Positions 1-8,793 of a stretch of DNA of 64,000 nt are shown piece by piece. Position numbers and translations under genes: made by a program. Position 1 is the first letter of the stretch. Each line of letters opens with the position of its first letter. Under the pieces are notes generated by a model. It was not told where the DNA came from. It saw only the letters and a program-made list of their open reading frames with translations, and made no database searches. The DNA comes from Pseudomonas mosselii (lineage in GTDB: Bacteria; Pseudomonadota; Gammaproteobacteria; Pseudomonadales; Pseudomonadaceae): positions 62,001 to 126,000 of the forward strand of contig NZ_QJRP01000002.1 in the NCBI RefSeq assembly GCF_003205295.1, in the 5' to 3' direction.

Positions 1-893
1 CCTACCTGGAACAGCGACGGGCCACCGCCGATGGCGGCCCGCTGTTCGCCGATGTGCAATTGGCGGTCAAGCGTGCCCTCAATCCCCACGGGCTCAACCT
101 CAAGGTGCTCGAGGAAGAGGTGCGCAACGACCCGCAGATCACCGGCGTGCTCATCGCCGCCGCAAACAGTGCTGCCTTGCACCGTGAAGCGCCGGTACAA
201 ACCCTGCTGCAGGCGTTGAACAAGCTCGGCAGCACCCAGAGCATGAACCTCATCCTCGGCCTGACGCTCAAGCGCAGCGCCCGTCTGACCGACCCGCTGC
301 TGGCGCGGCACGCCACCCATTACTGGAACCTGTCGCTGCACACCGCCGAGTACGGCCGCACCCTGGCGCGCATGCTCGAGGTGGACGAAGCGCGCTGCTA
401 CTGCGCGGGGCTGCTGCACTGCCTGGGTGACCTGGCGGTGCTGCGCACCTTGCAGGAATGGCGCCTGGCCGGTGGCGAGCTGGACGAGGACCAGGTGGAG
501 CTGTCGCTCAACGAGTTCGGCGCGCCGTTCGGCTCGGCGCTGCGCACCCGCTGGCGTCTGCCGCTGGACCTGCGCGAGTTGATCGCCGCGGTGTACCAGC
601 TGGGCGGCGGCGTCTACTCCCGGGAGATCCTGGCGATGAACCTGGCCGGACAGCTGTCGCGGCTCAAGCCCAGCGAAGGGCTGGAGAAGGTCGCCAGCAG
701 CAAGACGGCACGCCTGCTCAAGCTTGGGTTGCCGGAGCTGTCGCGGCTGCGCAAGGTGGACCCTGAGGCGCTGGCGCGGGAGGAGGCCGAGCGTCTGGCA
801 GCGGAAGCTGCTGCGAGCGAGCCGGAGGTTGCCCCGATCATTGCACCGGCTACCGATGCAGGCCCGGCCGAGGGCGAGGAGCGCCAGGTCTGA
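1..893 (+). CDS. HDOD-domain signalling protein (3' part)
   Basis: The reading frame is open from the first bases of the window (frame 3) to a TGA at 891-893, so the start lies upstream. The roughly 297 residues seen contain an HDOD-like helical domain; stretches such as ITGVLIAAANSAA and LNKLGSTQSMNLIL match the typical HDOD core, and YCAGLLHCLGDLAVL recalls the HD-like helix. HDOD proteins are related to HD phosphohydrolases but usually lack metal ligands, and act in signalling and stress control. The C-terminal 40 residues are an Ala/Glu/Pro-rich low-complexity tail. The exact role is unknown. Downstream is a 140-bp gap with no clear terminator. Confidence 0.8.
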   Translation, partial: YLEQRRATADGGPLFADVQLAVKRALNPHGLNLKVLEEEVRNDPQITGVLIAAANSAALHREAPVQTLLQALNKLGSTQSMNLILGLTLKRSARLTDPLLARHATHYWNLSLHTAEYGRTLARMLEVDEARCYCAGLLHCLGDLAVLRTLQEWRLAGGELDEDQVELSLNEFGAPFGSALRTRWRLPLDLRELIAAVYQLGGGVYSREILAMNLAGQLSRLKPSEGLEKVASSKTARLLKLGLPELSRLRKVDPEALAREEAERLAAEAAASEPEVAPIIAPATDAGPAEGEERQV

Positions 894-1033
894 TCGGCGT
901 ATCGCCGGGGTTGTATCAGGCTTGGGACCCTTCCTACAGATATTGCGGACGAGTGTTCGTATCCAGAGAAGTTCGTCAGGCGTAGCTTCCCCTCCACTCC
1001 ATCAACGGAATGGCAGGAAGGTTGCGGTTGAAG

Positions 1034-1813
1034 ATGAGCACGTACAGACACCGTGGTCTGCGCTATCAGGTCTATCGATCGCAAGCGCGGAAGCGCGCCC
1101 TGGAAGCATTCTGCAGGAGTCAACGTCTGCTCAGGCCTGGGCTTGACGTCGACAAGATGTGTTTCGAACCCATTGGTCACCGGGCTGTCGAGGCTTTACA
1201 GCGCTGGGGCGAGCAGACTCACCTCTTTCCTTGGGAAGAGGTGCCGCGATGGACGGACTGCGATCTCAAAGGTTTCGACCTGTCGTTGTGGTCAGCACGG
1301 GAGCTCTGCGGTCTTTGCTATGCCAGTCCCCGGCAAAGCAGGCGCTGCATCAAGATCATCCTGCTGGAGGGTAATCCCGGCCCGGGTAACCCATTGAGGG
1401 GGCTAGTGGCGTCACTGTCACTGCTGGCGGTTGCGGAGTACGCAAGAATGCTCAAGTACTCGCGAATCGAAGTTCAACAGCCCGATCCGGGGGCGGAACC
1501 CCTGTATCAGTCGCTTGGCTTCGTTCGCGATTCGGCCGGGAGTCTCGTGATCCCCGTTGCGGCTATGAGCCAGCAACGTACTTTCCACATATCGGAGGTA
1601 CCTATGAGCTATTCGAAAGATTCCAGGAAGGCGGCATTGATCAAACGCTACACAGCCCAAGCCATCGCTCTGGCGGGTGAAATCACCGATCAGCAATGGC
1701 ATTTTCTCGAAGTCGGCTTCAAGGAAGGTCTGGAGAAAGAGCCCGGGGGGAAACTGGCTGGGCCACGTAGCGGGCCGATCGATTACGAGTGGAGTACCGC
1801 AGCCGCGAAGTGA
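1034..1813 (+). CDS. GNAT-like N-acetyltransferase with C-terminal extension
   Basis: 259 residues counted from the ATG at 1034, preceded by an AGGAAGG-like purine run; an upstream ATG at 1010 in the same frame has poorer context. The middle part ends in a GNAT-like signature, EVQQPDPGAEPLYQSLGFV, similar to the conserved acetyl-CoA-binding and terminal strand region of that fold. The substrate is unknown. The last 69 residues follow a very strong internal ribosome binding site and could also be made as a separate protein (see the internal start). Codon use is less GC-biased than in its neighbours, which suggests accessory origin. It is convergent with the diguanylate cyclase gene, whose stop lies 7 bp away. 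Confidence 0.6.
   Translation: MSTYRHRGLRYQVYRSQARKRALEAFCRSQRLLRPGLDVDKMCFEPIGHRAVEALQRWGEQTHLFPWEEVPRWTDCDLKGFDLSLWSARELCGLCYASPRQSRRCIKIILLEGNPGPGNPLRGLVASLSLLAVAEYARMLKYSRIEVQQPDPGAEPLYQSLGFVRDSAGSLVIPVAAMSQQRTFHISEVPMSYSKDSRKAALIKRYTAQAIALAGEITDQQWHFLEVGFKEGLEKEPGGKLAGPRSGPIDYEWSTAAAK
1594..1606 (+). promoter_or_regulatory. Strong internal ribosome binding site and in-frame ATG
   Basis: GGAGG at 1594-1598 lies 5 nt before an ATG at 1604-1606 in the same frame as the acetyltransferase-like gene. Initiation here would give a 69-residue protein ending at 1813. This is the best Shine-Dalgarno match in the locus, better than that of the long gene. Confidence 0.55.
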
Positions 1814-1819
1814 TCCGCT

Positions 1820-2809
1820 TCAGCCTTTAACGATCTGGTTCTTGCCCTGGCGCTTGGCACGGTACATGGCCGCGTCCGCCCGGGCAAAAAGGCTGTCGAG
1901 CGTTTCATCCTCATCCTGCAACGCGGTCAGCCCTTGGCTTACGGTAACCCCGTAGGTGTGCTCGCCATGGCTGAAACTCAACCGCTGGATCTCCCGCTGC
2001 AGACGCTCGGCAATCTGTTCGGCCACCTGTGCGGTGCAGCCGGGGAACACGGCGGCAAACTCCTCACCACCGATTCGCCCGAACTGATCGCCACGGCGCA
2101 GCACGGCCTTGCCGCTGTCGGCGATGCGCTGTAGCACCTGGTCGCCTTCCTGGTGGCCGTAGGTGTCGTTGATGTGCTTGAAATCGTCGATGTCCAGCAG
2201 CAGGAAAGCCATCGGCGTGCCGTCCTCGCGGGCGCTGTCGAAGGCCTGCTGGGCGCACTCGAAGAAGTGTCGGCGGTTGCTGCTCTGGGTGAGCACATCG
2301 GTGGTGGCCAGGCGCTGCAGCTCGCCCTCGAGCTGTTTCTTTTCGGTGATGTCCTCGGCGATGCCGACAATGATCACCCGCTGGTCGCCTTCGCGCTGCT
2401 GGTTGATGTAGCACTTGTCGCTGAGCCAGCGCACCTCCCTGTCGGCATTGAGAATACGGTACTCGCGGTCCTCGACGGTGCCCTTGACCAGTACCTGGGC
2501 CAGGCTGCGCTCTGCGTACTCCAGGTCGTCCGGGTAGATGGCGTCGCGCCATTCGTTGTAGTCGGCCAGCACCAAGCTGGCCGGACGGCCGAAGATGCGC
2601 TCGTAGGCGGGGCTGACGTAGAGCACCTGGCGGGTTTCCCAGTCGAAGGCCCAGAGTACGGCGTTGACGCTGTCGAGCAGCGAGCTGTACAGCTGCTCGC
2701 GTTCGCTCAAGCGAGCCACTTCGCCTTGGGCATGGAGCAGGGCCAGCAGGGTCTGGGCGGCTTCTGGGCGTGGAGTGCCGGCAGGTGTGGGTGGGAGGTC
2801 TTTGGCCAT
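1820..2809 (-). CDS. PAS-GGDEF diguanylate cyclase
   Basis: 329 residues from the ATG at 2809; the frame stays open upstream to 2917 but that part looks non-coding. A PAS domain spans about residues 40-155 and is followed by the linker DITEKKQ. The GGDEF domain has the active-site motif GGEEF at 247-251 and an intact product-inhibition site RxxD (RRGD, 238-241), so the enzyme should make c-di-GMP from two GTP and be feedback-inhibited. There is no membrane segment, so it is cytoplasmic, with the PAS domain as probable sensor. No strong Shine-Dalgarno sequence precedes the start, so the exact start is uncertain. Confidence 0.88.
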   Translation of the reverse strand: MAKDLPPTPAGTPRPEAAQTLLALLHAQGEVARLSEREQLYSSLLDSVNAVLWAFDWETRQVLYVSPAYERIFGRPASLVLADYNEWRDAIYPDDLEYAERSLAQVLVKGTVEDREYRILNADREVRWLSDKCYINQQREGDQRVIIVGIAEDITEKKQLEGELQRLATTDVLTQSSNRRHFFECAQQAFDSAREDGTPMAFLLLDIDDFKHINDTYGHQEGDQVLQRIADSGKAVLRRGDQFGRIGGEEFAAVFPGCTAQVAEQIAERLQREIQRLSFSHGEHTYGVTVSQGLTALQDEDETLDSLFARADAAMYRAKRQGKNQIVKG

Positions 2810-2949
2810 GAGCACGGAACGTTTCTCGACGATGGGCGTGCGGCCACGGTCCGGCCCGCCACGCGGGCGATATGCCGGGTTTGAGTCGATTTGCGGGGGG
2901 GAAGTTCCGGTCGGCACGCCCCGTTGCGGGGCATGCCGATCAACGGTGC

Positions 2950-4134
2950 TCAGGCGCCGTTGGGGCGCAGCGAGTAGGTCTTGAGCTGGGCGGCGAAGTC
3001 ACGCAGCGAGTGGATGCCACTGGCCTCGGCCTCGTGTACCCAATCCTTCATCGCGGCGAGCATGTCGTGGCCGTTGGCGCTGGTGCGCGCCCAGATCTGC
3101 TGCAGCGCCAGGCGCTTTTCGTAGATGGTCTTGAGTGCCTGGCTGTGGGCCAGCATCGACTCGATGCGCACGTGGTGGCGGTCCTGCAGCAGGCTGGTTT
3201 CCCGCGAGAGCAGGCGCTTGGCGCGGCGGAAACGGTGGCGCATCGAGGCGTCGACCTTGTCCAGCTCCTGCTTGACCAGCGGGCCGATCACCAGCTTGCG
3301 GTACTGGGCCATGATCTGGAAGCGGTTGTTGAGGATGGCCATGGCGGTGTCCATGTCCAGCGACGCCTTGCCTTCCACGCGATGGGCGATGGGCGCGACG
3401 CGCTGCACCTTGGCCAGGCGCAGCAGGCTCAGCAGGCGGATCCACATCCAGCCCATGTCGAATTCCCAGCGCCGCACCGAGAGCTTTGCCGAGTTGGGGT
3501 AGGTGTGGTGGTTGTTGTGCAGCTCCTCGCCGCCAATGATGATGCCCCACGGCACCAGGTTGGTGGCGGCGTCGCGGCACTCGAAGTTGCGGTAGCCCAC
3601 GGCATGGCCCAGGCCGTTGACCACGCCGGCGGCCCAGAACGGAATCCACATCATCTGGATCGCCCAGATGGTGATGCCGATGGTGCCGAACAGCAGCAGG
3701 TCGATCACCGCCATCAGGGCGATGCCGCCGAGCTTGTAGCGGGTGTAGAGGTTGCGCTCGATCCAGTCGTCCGGGCAGTTCTTGCCGTAGATGCGCAGCG
3801 TTTCCTCGTTGCGCGCCTCTTCACGGTACAGCTCGGCGCCCTTGCGCAGCACGGTGCCCAGGCCCTTGTGCACGGGGCTGTGCGGGTCGTCCGGGGTTTC
3901 GCACTTGGCGTGGTGCTTGCGGTGGATGGCGGTCCACTCGCGGGTGTTCTGGGCGGTGGTGAGCCACAGCCAGAAACGGAAGAAATGCTTGAGCCCCGCG
4001 TTCAGCTCCAGGGCGCGGTGCGCCGAGTAGCGGTGCAGGTAGATGGTGACGCTGACGATGGTCAGGTGGGTCATCAGCAGGGTGACGGCGACCAGTTGCC
4101 AGGCCGACAAGTCGAGTAGACCGTAGTACCACAT
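2950..4134 (-). CDS. desA: Membrane fatty acid desaturase (DesA-type, delta-9)
   Basis: 394 residues. The three histidine boxes of membrane di-iron desaturases are present: HRYSAH at 34-39, HRKHH at 71-75, and HNNHH near residue 207. Hydrophobic segments lie around residues 10-30 and 135-175. The family introduces a cis double bond into acyl chains, and in Pseudomonas DesA acts on phospholipid acyl chains in the inner membrane to adjust fluidity, using oxygen. The C-terminal 130 residues are charged and helical. The gene is divergent from the GGDEF-EAL gene, with a 151-bp shared upstream region. Confidence 0.9.
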   Translation of the reverse strand: MWYYGLLDLSAWQLVAVTLLMTHLTIVSVTIYLHRYSAHRALELNAGLKHFFRFWLWLTTAQNTREWTAIHRKHHAKCETPDDPHSPVHKGLGTVLRKGAELYREEARNEETLRIYGKNCPDDWIERNLYTRYKLGGIALMAVIDLLLFGTIGITIWAIQMMWIPFWAAGVVNGLGHAVGYRNFECRDAATNLVPWGIIIGGEELHNNHHTYPNSAKLSVRRWEFDMGWMWIRLLSLLRLAKVQRVAPIAHRVEGKASLDMDTAMAILNNRFQIMAQYRKLVIGPLVKQELDKVDASMRHRFRRAKRLLSRETSLLQDRHHVRIESMLAHSQALKTIYEKRLALQQIWARTSANGHDMLAAMKDWVHEAEASGIHSLRDFAAQLKTYSLRPNGA

Positions 4135-4245
4135 AACGGGAAAGACCCTCGAAAACTCAGGGGGAACAGCGCTCGCATTATCCCCGGGTGGGGAAATAAA
4201 ACCAGTCGCCCTTTTAGATAGGAGGTCACAGGGTGTTTCAGCCTT

Positions 4246-4251
4246 TATAAT
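4246..4251 (+). promoter_or_regulatory. -10 promoter element TATAAT
   Basis: A perfect TATAAT lies 35 bp before the ATG at 4286. It overlaps another in-frame ATG at 4250, which therefore could not be in a transcript made from this promoter. No good -35 box is seen. Confidence 0.45.
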
Positions 4252-4285
4252 GCCCCTTCCTTTTTCATGGGCTCATCCACCCGAC

Positions 4286-6181
4286 ATGTCTGTTTCCGTT
4301 CGCGACGCCTTGCGCATGGCCGGGCTCTACGTGGTGTTCTCGATCCTCTGGCTGGCAGCGTCCGAGGGGATTCTGCACAGCATGACCGAGGACCCGCTGG
4401 CACTGACCGTGGGGCGTCAGATCAACGTCGTGGTGTGGGTGCTGCTCAGCGCCCTGCTGATCTTCGTCTCGCGCGCCCGGCTGCTGAACTTCATCGGCAT
4501 CGGCGCGCGCCTGCGCAGTGAGGACCGTGAGCGCCTGCGCATGGCCGCGGCGGTGTTCGACAGCACCCTGGAGGGCGTGCTGGTGACCGACCGCAACGGC
4601 CTGATCGTGCACGTCAATCGTGCATTCATGCGCATCACCGGCTATCAGCAGGAAGAAGTCATCGGCCAACGCCCGAGCAAGTTCAAGTCCGGCCGCCATG
4701 GCGCGCCGTTCTACCAGCAGATCTATGCCGCGCTGGCCGAGAAGGGCGAGTGGAGTGGAGAAATCTGGAACCGCCGCAAGAGTGGCGAGATCTACCCGCA
4801 GTGGCAGACGATCTGCGCCATTCGCGATGACAGCGGCGCGCTCAGCCATTACGTCGCGGTCTTCAGCGACATCAGCGCGATCAAGCATACCGAGGAAGAA
4901 CTGGCCTATCTCGTTCATCACGACCCGCTGACCGGCCTGCCCAACCGCCTGTTGTTCAACGACCGCGCCATGCAGGCCATGGCCGCGGCCCAGGCCAACA
5001 AGCGTGGCTGCGCCTTGTTGCTGCTGGACCTCGACCATTTCCAGAGCATCAACGATGGCCTCGGCCACACCATTGGCGACCAACTGCTCAAACTGGTCGG
5101 CGAGCGCCTGTGTGAGGTGCTGGGCAGCGGCGTGACCCTGGCCCGGTTGGGCGGCGACGAGTTCGGTGTGCTGGCCGAGAACTGCCAGCAGGTCGGCCAG
5201 GCCGGCAAGCTGGCGCAGTCGATCATCGAGCGTTTGAAAGAACCGTTCTGCTTCGAGGGCAATCGCCTGTTCATCAGTGCCAGCATCGGCATCAGCCTGT
5301 TCCCCAGCGATGCGCTGAGCGCCGAGCAGTTGCTGCGCAACGCCGACTCCGCGCTGTTCAAGGCCAAGAGCAACGGCCGCGCCTGCTATGCGCTGTACAC
5401 CGAGGAGCTCACCGCTCATGCCCAGCAGCGGGTCGAGACCGCCGGCGAGTTGCGCCGGGCGCTTGAGCAGCAGGAGCTGCGGGTGTTCTTCCAGCCGGTG
5501 CACGACCTGTTCACCGCTCGGATGATCGGCGTCGAGGCGCTGGTGCGGTGGCAGCATCCCCAGCGCGGCCTGGTTCCGCCCGGGGAGTTCATCCCCATCG
5601 CCGAGCGCACCGGGCTGATCGCCGAGATCGATGCCTGGGTGCTGCACCAGGCCTGCCGGCAGATGGTGCAATGGCAGACCGAAGGGCGGCAGCTGGCGTT
5701 CGTCGCGGTGAACATTTCCAGCCGCCTGTTCAGCCAGCGCGACCTGTATCGGCAGGTGGCCGATGCGCTGCACGACACCGGGCTGGATCCTGCGTTGCTC
5801 GAACTCGAAGTGACCGAGAGCGCGGTGATGGAAGACCCTGAGGTTGCCCTGGAGCAACTGCACCGCCTGCGTGAGCTGGGTGTGACACTGGCCATCGATG
5901 ACTTCGGCACGGGCTATTCGTCATTGTTGCGGCTCAAGCGGATGCCCGTGCAGAAGCTCAAGATCGACCAGGGCTTCGTCGCGGGCCTGCCCCATGACGA
6001 GGACGATATCGCCATCGTGCGGGTGATCATCGCCCTGGCCCGGAGCATGGGCATGCAGGTGCACGCCGAAGGGGTCGAGCAGGCGGAGCAGGCGCGGTTC
6101 CTGCTGGAACAGCAATGCCAGCTGGGGCAGGGGTACTGGTTCGGGCGGCCGGTGCCGGCAGCGGAGCTGCACTGGGGCTGA
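4286..6181 (+). CDS. Membrane PAS-GGDEF-EAL protein
   Basis: 631 residues from the ATG at 4286. I prefer this start because a perfect -10 box overlaps the upstream in-frame ATG at 4250. Two transmembrane helices (about residues 11-30 and 45-65) are followed by PAS (about 85-200), GGDEF (about 205-375) and EAL (about 385-631) domains. The cyclase motif GGDEF (289-293) is intact, but the RxxD inhibition site is missing. The phosphodiesterase motifs EAL (417-419) and DDFGTGYSSL (538-547) and the KID lysine (559) are intact. It is probably bifunctional or mainly a c-di-GMP phosphodiesterase with GTP-regulated activity; sequence alone does not decide which. Confidence 0.9.
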   Translation: MSVSVRDALRMAGLYVVFSILWLAASEGILHSMTEDPLALTVGRQINVVVWVLLSALLIFVSRARLLNFIGIGARLRSEDRERLRMAAAVFDSTLEGVLVTDRNGLIVHVNRAFMRITGYQQEEVIGQRPSKFKSGRHGAPFYQQIYAALAEKGEWSGEIWNRRKSGEIYPQWQTICAIRDDSGALSHYVAVFSDISAIKHTEEELAYLVHHDPLTGLPNRLLFNDRAMQAMAAAQANKRGCALLLLDLDHFQSINDGLGHTIGDQLLKLVGERLCEVLGSGVTLARLGGDEFGVLAENCQQVGQAGKLAQSIIERLKEPFCFEGNRLFISASIGISLFPSDALSAEQLLRNADSALFKAKSNGRACYALYTEELTAHAQQRVETAGELRRALEQQELRVFFQPVHDLFTARMIGVEALVRWQHPQRGLVPPGEFIPIAERTGLIAEIDAWVLHQACRQMVQWQTEGRQLAFVAVNISSRLFSQRDLYRQVADALHDTGLDPALLELEVTESAVMEDPEVALEQLHRLRELGVTLAIDDFGTGYSSLLRLKRMPVQKLKIDQGFVAGLPHDEDDIAIVRVIIALARSMGMQVHAEGVEQAEQARFLLEQQCQLGQGYWFGRPVPAAELHWG

Positions 6182-6187
6182 GATCGT

Positions 6188-6243
6188 ATCGCGGGGCAAG
6201 CCCGCTCCCACGTTCGACCGTGGGAGCGGGCTTGCCCCGCGAT
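6188..6243. repeat. REP palindrome pair (bidirectional terminator position)
   Basis: Two perfect 25-bp arms (6188-6212 and 6219-6243) are separated by TTCGAC. The core is GCGGGGCAAGCCCGCTCCCAC. It sits between two convergent genes, 5 bp from the metI stop codon, and would fold into a long hairpin in RNA from either strand. Confidence 0.9.
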
Positions 6244-6247
6244 GGCC

Positions 6248-6892
6248 TCAACGCTTGTTCAAACCTTTGGCCAGACGGTCCCCGCCCAGCTGGATCACCG
6301 CCACCAATGCCACCAGCATCACGATTACGGTCAGCATGATCTGGCTGTCGAAGCGTTGGTATCCGTACCGATAAGCGATATCCCCCAGGCCCCCGGCGCC
6401 GATCGCCCCGGCCATGGCCGAGGAGTTGATCAGTGTCACCAGGGTGATGGTGAAGCCGCCAACGATGCCCGGCAGGGCCTCGGGCAGCAGCACGTGCCAG
6501 ACGATGTGCCAGCGCCGGCAGCCCATGGCCTGGGCGGCTTCGATCAAACCATGGTCGACCTCGCGCAAGCTGACTTCGGCGATCCGCGCGAAGAACGGCG
6601 TGGCGGCGATGGTCAGCGGCACCACGGCCGCCCACACGCCATAGGTGGTGCCTACCACCAGGCGGGTGAAGGGGATCAGCGCGACCATCAGGATCAGGAA
6701 CGGGATCGAGCGGAACAGGTTGACGATGGCGCCCAGCACCCGGTTCAGCGCCGGGCCCTCGAAGATCCCGCCCTTGTCGCTGGTGACCAGCAGCACCGCC
6801 ATCGGCACCCCGACGAGCAGCGCGACCAGCGAGGACACGCCGACCATCAGCAGGGTGTCAAGCAGGCCTTGCAGCAGGCGATCAATCCACAT
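6248..6892 (-). CDS. metI: MetI-type ABC transporter permease
   Basis: 214 residues from the ATG at 6892, which has GGAGG 9 nt upstream; an ATG at 6910 is less likely. About five hydrophobic helices are visible, with the permease EAA loop [20 protein letters not shown] contacting the ATPase. MetI-type permeases carry methionine or related sulfur compounds across the inner membrane. The start overlaps the end of metN by 11 bp, which indicates translational coupling. Next to an FMN-dependent monooxygenase and SfnB-like proteins, the substrate may be another organosulfur compound instead of methionine. Confidence 0.88.
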   Translation of the reverse strand: MWIDRLLQGLLDTLLMVGVSSLVALLVGVPMAVLLVTSDKGGIFEGPALNRVLGAIVNLFRSIPFLILMVALIPFTRLVVGTTYGVWAAVVPLTIAATPFFARIAEVSLREVDHGLIEAAQAMGCRRWHIVWHVLLPEALPGIVGGFTITLVTLINSSAMAGAIGAGGLGDIAYRYGYQRFDSQIMLTVIVMLVALVAVIQLGGDRLAKGLNKR

Positions 6893-7991
6893 GGCCGAGT
6901 ACCTCCACATCCGCGGCCCAGCGACGGGCGCGTTCGAGCAATTGGCGAGTGTCCAGTGGCGAGCCGCGCACGGACAGGATCAACTGCCCCAGGGCCTGTT
7001 CGCCGATGGTCTCGACGCCGCCCTGGAGCAGCCGCACGCGCCCGCCCAGGTCGTTGAACAGGGCGCTCAGCTCCGGTTCGCCGACCAGGTCGAGCTTGAG
7101 CACCACGGCCGCGTCGCGGCTGACCGGCTGGGCGCGCAGGCTGGCCTGCAAGGCTGCCGGCAGCTTGGTCTGCAGCGGTGCGAGCAGGGTGCGGGTGACG
7201 TCATGGCGCGGCGTACCGAATACCTGCCAGACCTCGCCCTGCTCGACGATCTTGCCACGTTCGAGCACAACCACGCGCTGGCAGATGTCGCGGATAACCG
7301 CCATCTCGTGGGTGATCAGCACCACGGTCAGGCCCAGGCGCCGGTTGATGTCACGCAGCAGTTCGAGGATCGAGGCGGTGGTTTCCGGGTCCAGCGCCGA
7401 GGTGGCCTCGTCGCACAGCAGGATCTCGGGGTCATGTACCAGGGCCCGGGCGATGCCGACGCGCTGCTTCTGCCCACCGGACAGTTGCGCCGGGTAGACG
7501 TGATGTTTTTCCGCCAGGCCAACCAGCTCAAGCAGCTCGCGCACCTTGCGCTGGCGCTCGGCCTTGGCCACGCCGGCCACCTTCAGCGGCAGCTCGACGT
7601 TCTGCCACACGGTCTTGGCCGACATCAGGTTGAAGTGCTGGAAGATCATGCCGATGCGCCGACGCAAGGCCACCAGACGTTCCTCGTCGAACGGCGCGAT
7701 ATCCACCTGGTCGATCAGCACCCGCCCCTGGCTGGGTTGCTCCAGGCGATTGATGGTGCGCAGCAGCGAGGACTTGCCGGCGCCGCTGCGGCCGATGATG
7801 CCGAAGATCTCGCCCCGGCGGATGTTCAGGTCGATGCCTTGCAGCGCCGGCTGGCCCTGGCCCGGATAGGTCTTGCCCAGGCCGATGAAGCGGATGTGCG
7901 CCTGGTTCACCTCCGGGCGCAGGGCCGTTTCCTCGGCCTTGAACGGTTCGGCGGGCGGGACGGGCGCCCTGAGGGCGCTGGCCTGGGCCAT
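6882..7991 (-). CDS. metN: MetN-type ABC transporter ATPase with NIL domain
   Basis: 369 residues from the ATG at 7991, which has GGGAAGG upstream and lies 1 bp after the metQ stop; an ATG at 8027 would overlap metQ. Walker A GRSGAGKS is at 67-74, signature LSGGQ at 170-174 and Walker B ILLCDE at 190-195. The C-terminal roughly 100 residues match the NIL regulatory domain position of MetN, which in E. coli binds the substrate and inhibits transport. An N-terminal extension of about 30 residues before the ATPase fold is longer than usual. Confidence 0.9.
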   Translation of the reverse strand: MAQASALRAPVPPAEPFKAEETALRPEVNQAHIRFIGLGKTYPGQGQPALQGIDLNIRRGEIFGIIGRSGAGKSSLLRTINRLEQPSQGRVLIDQVDIAPFDEERLVALRRRIGMIFQHFNLMSAKTVWQNVELPLKVAGVAKAERQRKVRELLELVGLAEKHHVYPAQLSGGQKQRVGIARALVHDPEILLCDEATSALDPETTASILELLRDINRRLGLTVVLITHEMAVIRDICQRVVVLERGKIVEQGEVWQVFGTPRHDVTRTLLAPLQTKLPAALQASLRAQPVSRDAAVVLKLDLVGEPELSALFNDLGGRVRLLQGGVETIGEQALGQLILSVRGSPLDTRQLLERARRWAADVEVLGHVD

Positions 7992-7992
7992 G

Positions 7993-8793
7993 TCAGCCTT
8001 CCCAGCCGGCCTGGTAGAGCTTGCCATGGGCCTTGTCCAGGGCGGCGCGCACGACCGGCGAGTGTTGGTAGATATCGACGAACTTGGCCAGGCGCGGGTC
8101 GTTCTTCTCCTGCGGGCGGATGACGAACTGGATCACGTACTCCTTGTTCTCCAGGCCGTCGAACAGCAGCGCCGAGGTGGCGTCGAAGCTGTTGGCCAGG
8201 CGGATGTAGGCCGGATAGCCCTGGACCAGGTCGGCGTCGTCATAGGCGCGTACCAGCTGCACGGCCTCGACCTGGAGAATCCGGAGCTTCTTCGGGTTGG
8301 CGACGATGTCGTCCTCGGTGGCCTTGTAGCCCACGCCCGGCTTGAGGGTGATCAGCCCGGCCTTGGCCAGCAATTGCAGGCCTCGGCCACTGTTGATCGG
8401 GTCGTTGGCGATGGCCACGCTGGCACCCTCGGGCAGTTCCTGGAAACTCTTGTACTTTTTCGAGTATAGGCCGACGTTGTTGATGATCCCCGGCGCGTAC
8501 GGGACCAGGTCGAAGCCGGCGGCGGCCTTGGCGTTTTCCAGGAACGGGATGTGCTGGAAGTAGTTCACGTCGATATCGCCGCTGTTGAGGCTGACATTCG
8601 GCGCGATCCAGTCGCTGAACTCGATCAGCTTCACTTCCAGGCCTTGTTTATGGGCCTCCTCCACCGCCGCCTCCAGGGGGATGGCAAAGGCGGCGGTGGT
8701 GCCGATCTTCAGGGGCTCGGCGGCAAAGGCGGCGGCGGACAGGCCGAGGCCCAGGGCAATGGCCGCGACGGGCCGGAACAGTTTCTCAAGCAT
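7993..8793 (-). CDS. metQ: MetQ/NlpA family substrate-binding protein
   Basis: 266 residues with a Sec signal peptide (cleavage near AAAFA-AEPL, about residue 24). The mature part has the NlpA family pattern, including the stretches [14 protein letters not shown] and ALPVPNDPxN-like [18 protein letters not shown]. coli MetQ is a lipoprotein, but here the signal peptide has no lipobox cysteine, so the protein is probably soluble in the periplasm. The start codon overlaps the end of the monooxygenase gene by 8 bp. The ligand is probably a methionine-like or other organosulfur compound. Confidence 0.88.
   Translation of the reverse strand: MLEKLFRPVAAIALGLGLSAAAFAAEPLKIGTTAAFAIPLEAAVEEAHKQGLEVKLIEFSDWIAPNVSLNSGDIDVNYFQHIPFLENAKAAAGFDLVPYAPGIINNVGLYSKKYKSFQELPEGASVAIANDPINSGRGLQLLAKAGLITLKPGVGYKATEDDIVANPKKLRILQVEAVQLVRAYDDADLVQGYPAYIRLANSFDATSALLFDGLENKEYVIQFVIRPQEKNDPRLAKFVDIYQHSPVVRAALDKAHGKLYQAGWEG

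Noticed and set aside
2872..4119. Long plus-strand open frame opposite desA
   Set aside because: It is the antisense shadow of a GC-rich gene; desA has all three His boxes, and the shadow shows only His/Val/Asp-rich low-complexity sequence.
4250..4285. Upstream ATG for the GGDEF-EAL gene
   Set aside because: It overlaps a perfect TATAAT and lacks a ribosome site; the ATG at 4286 is preferred.
7992..8027. Longer MetN start overlapping metQ
   Set aside because: The ATG at 7991 has GGGAAGG at good spacing and directly follows the metQ stop; the longer start has weaker context.
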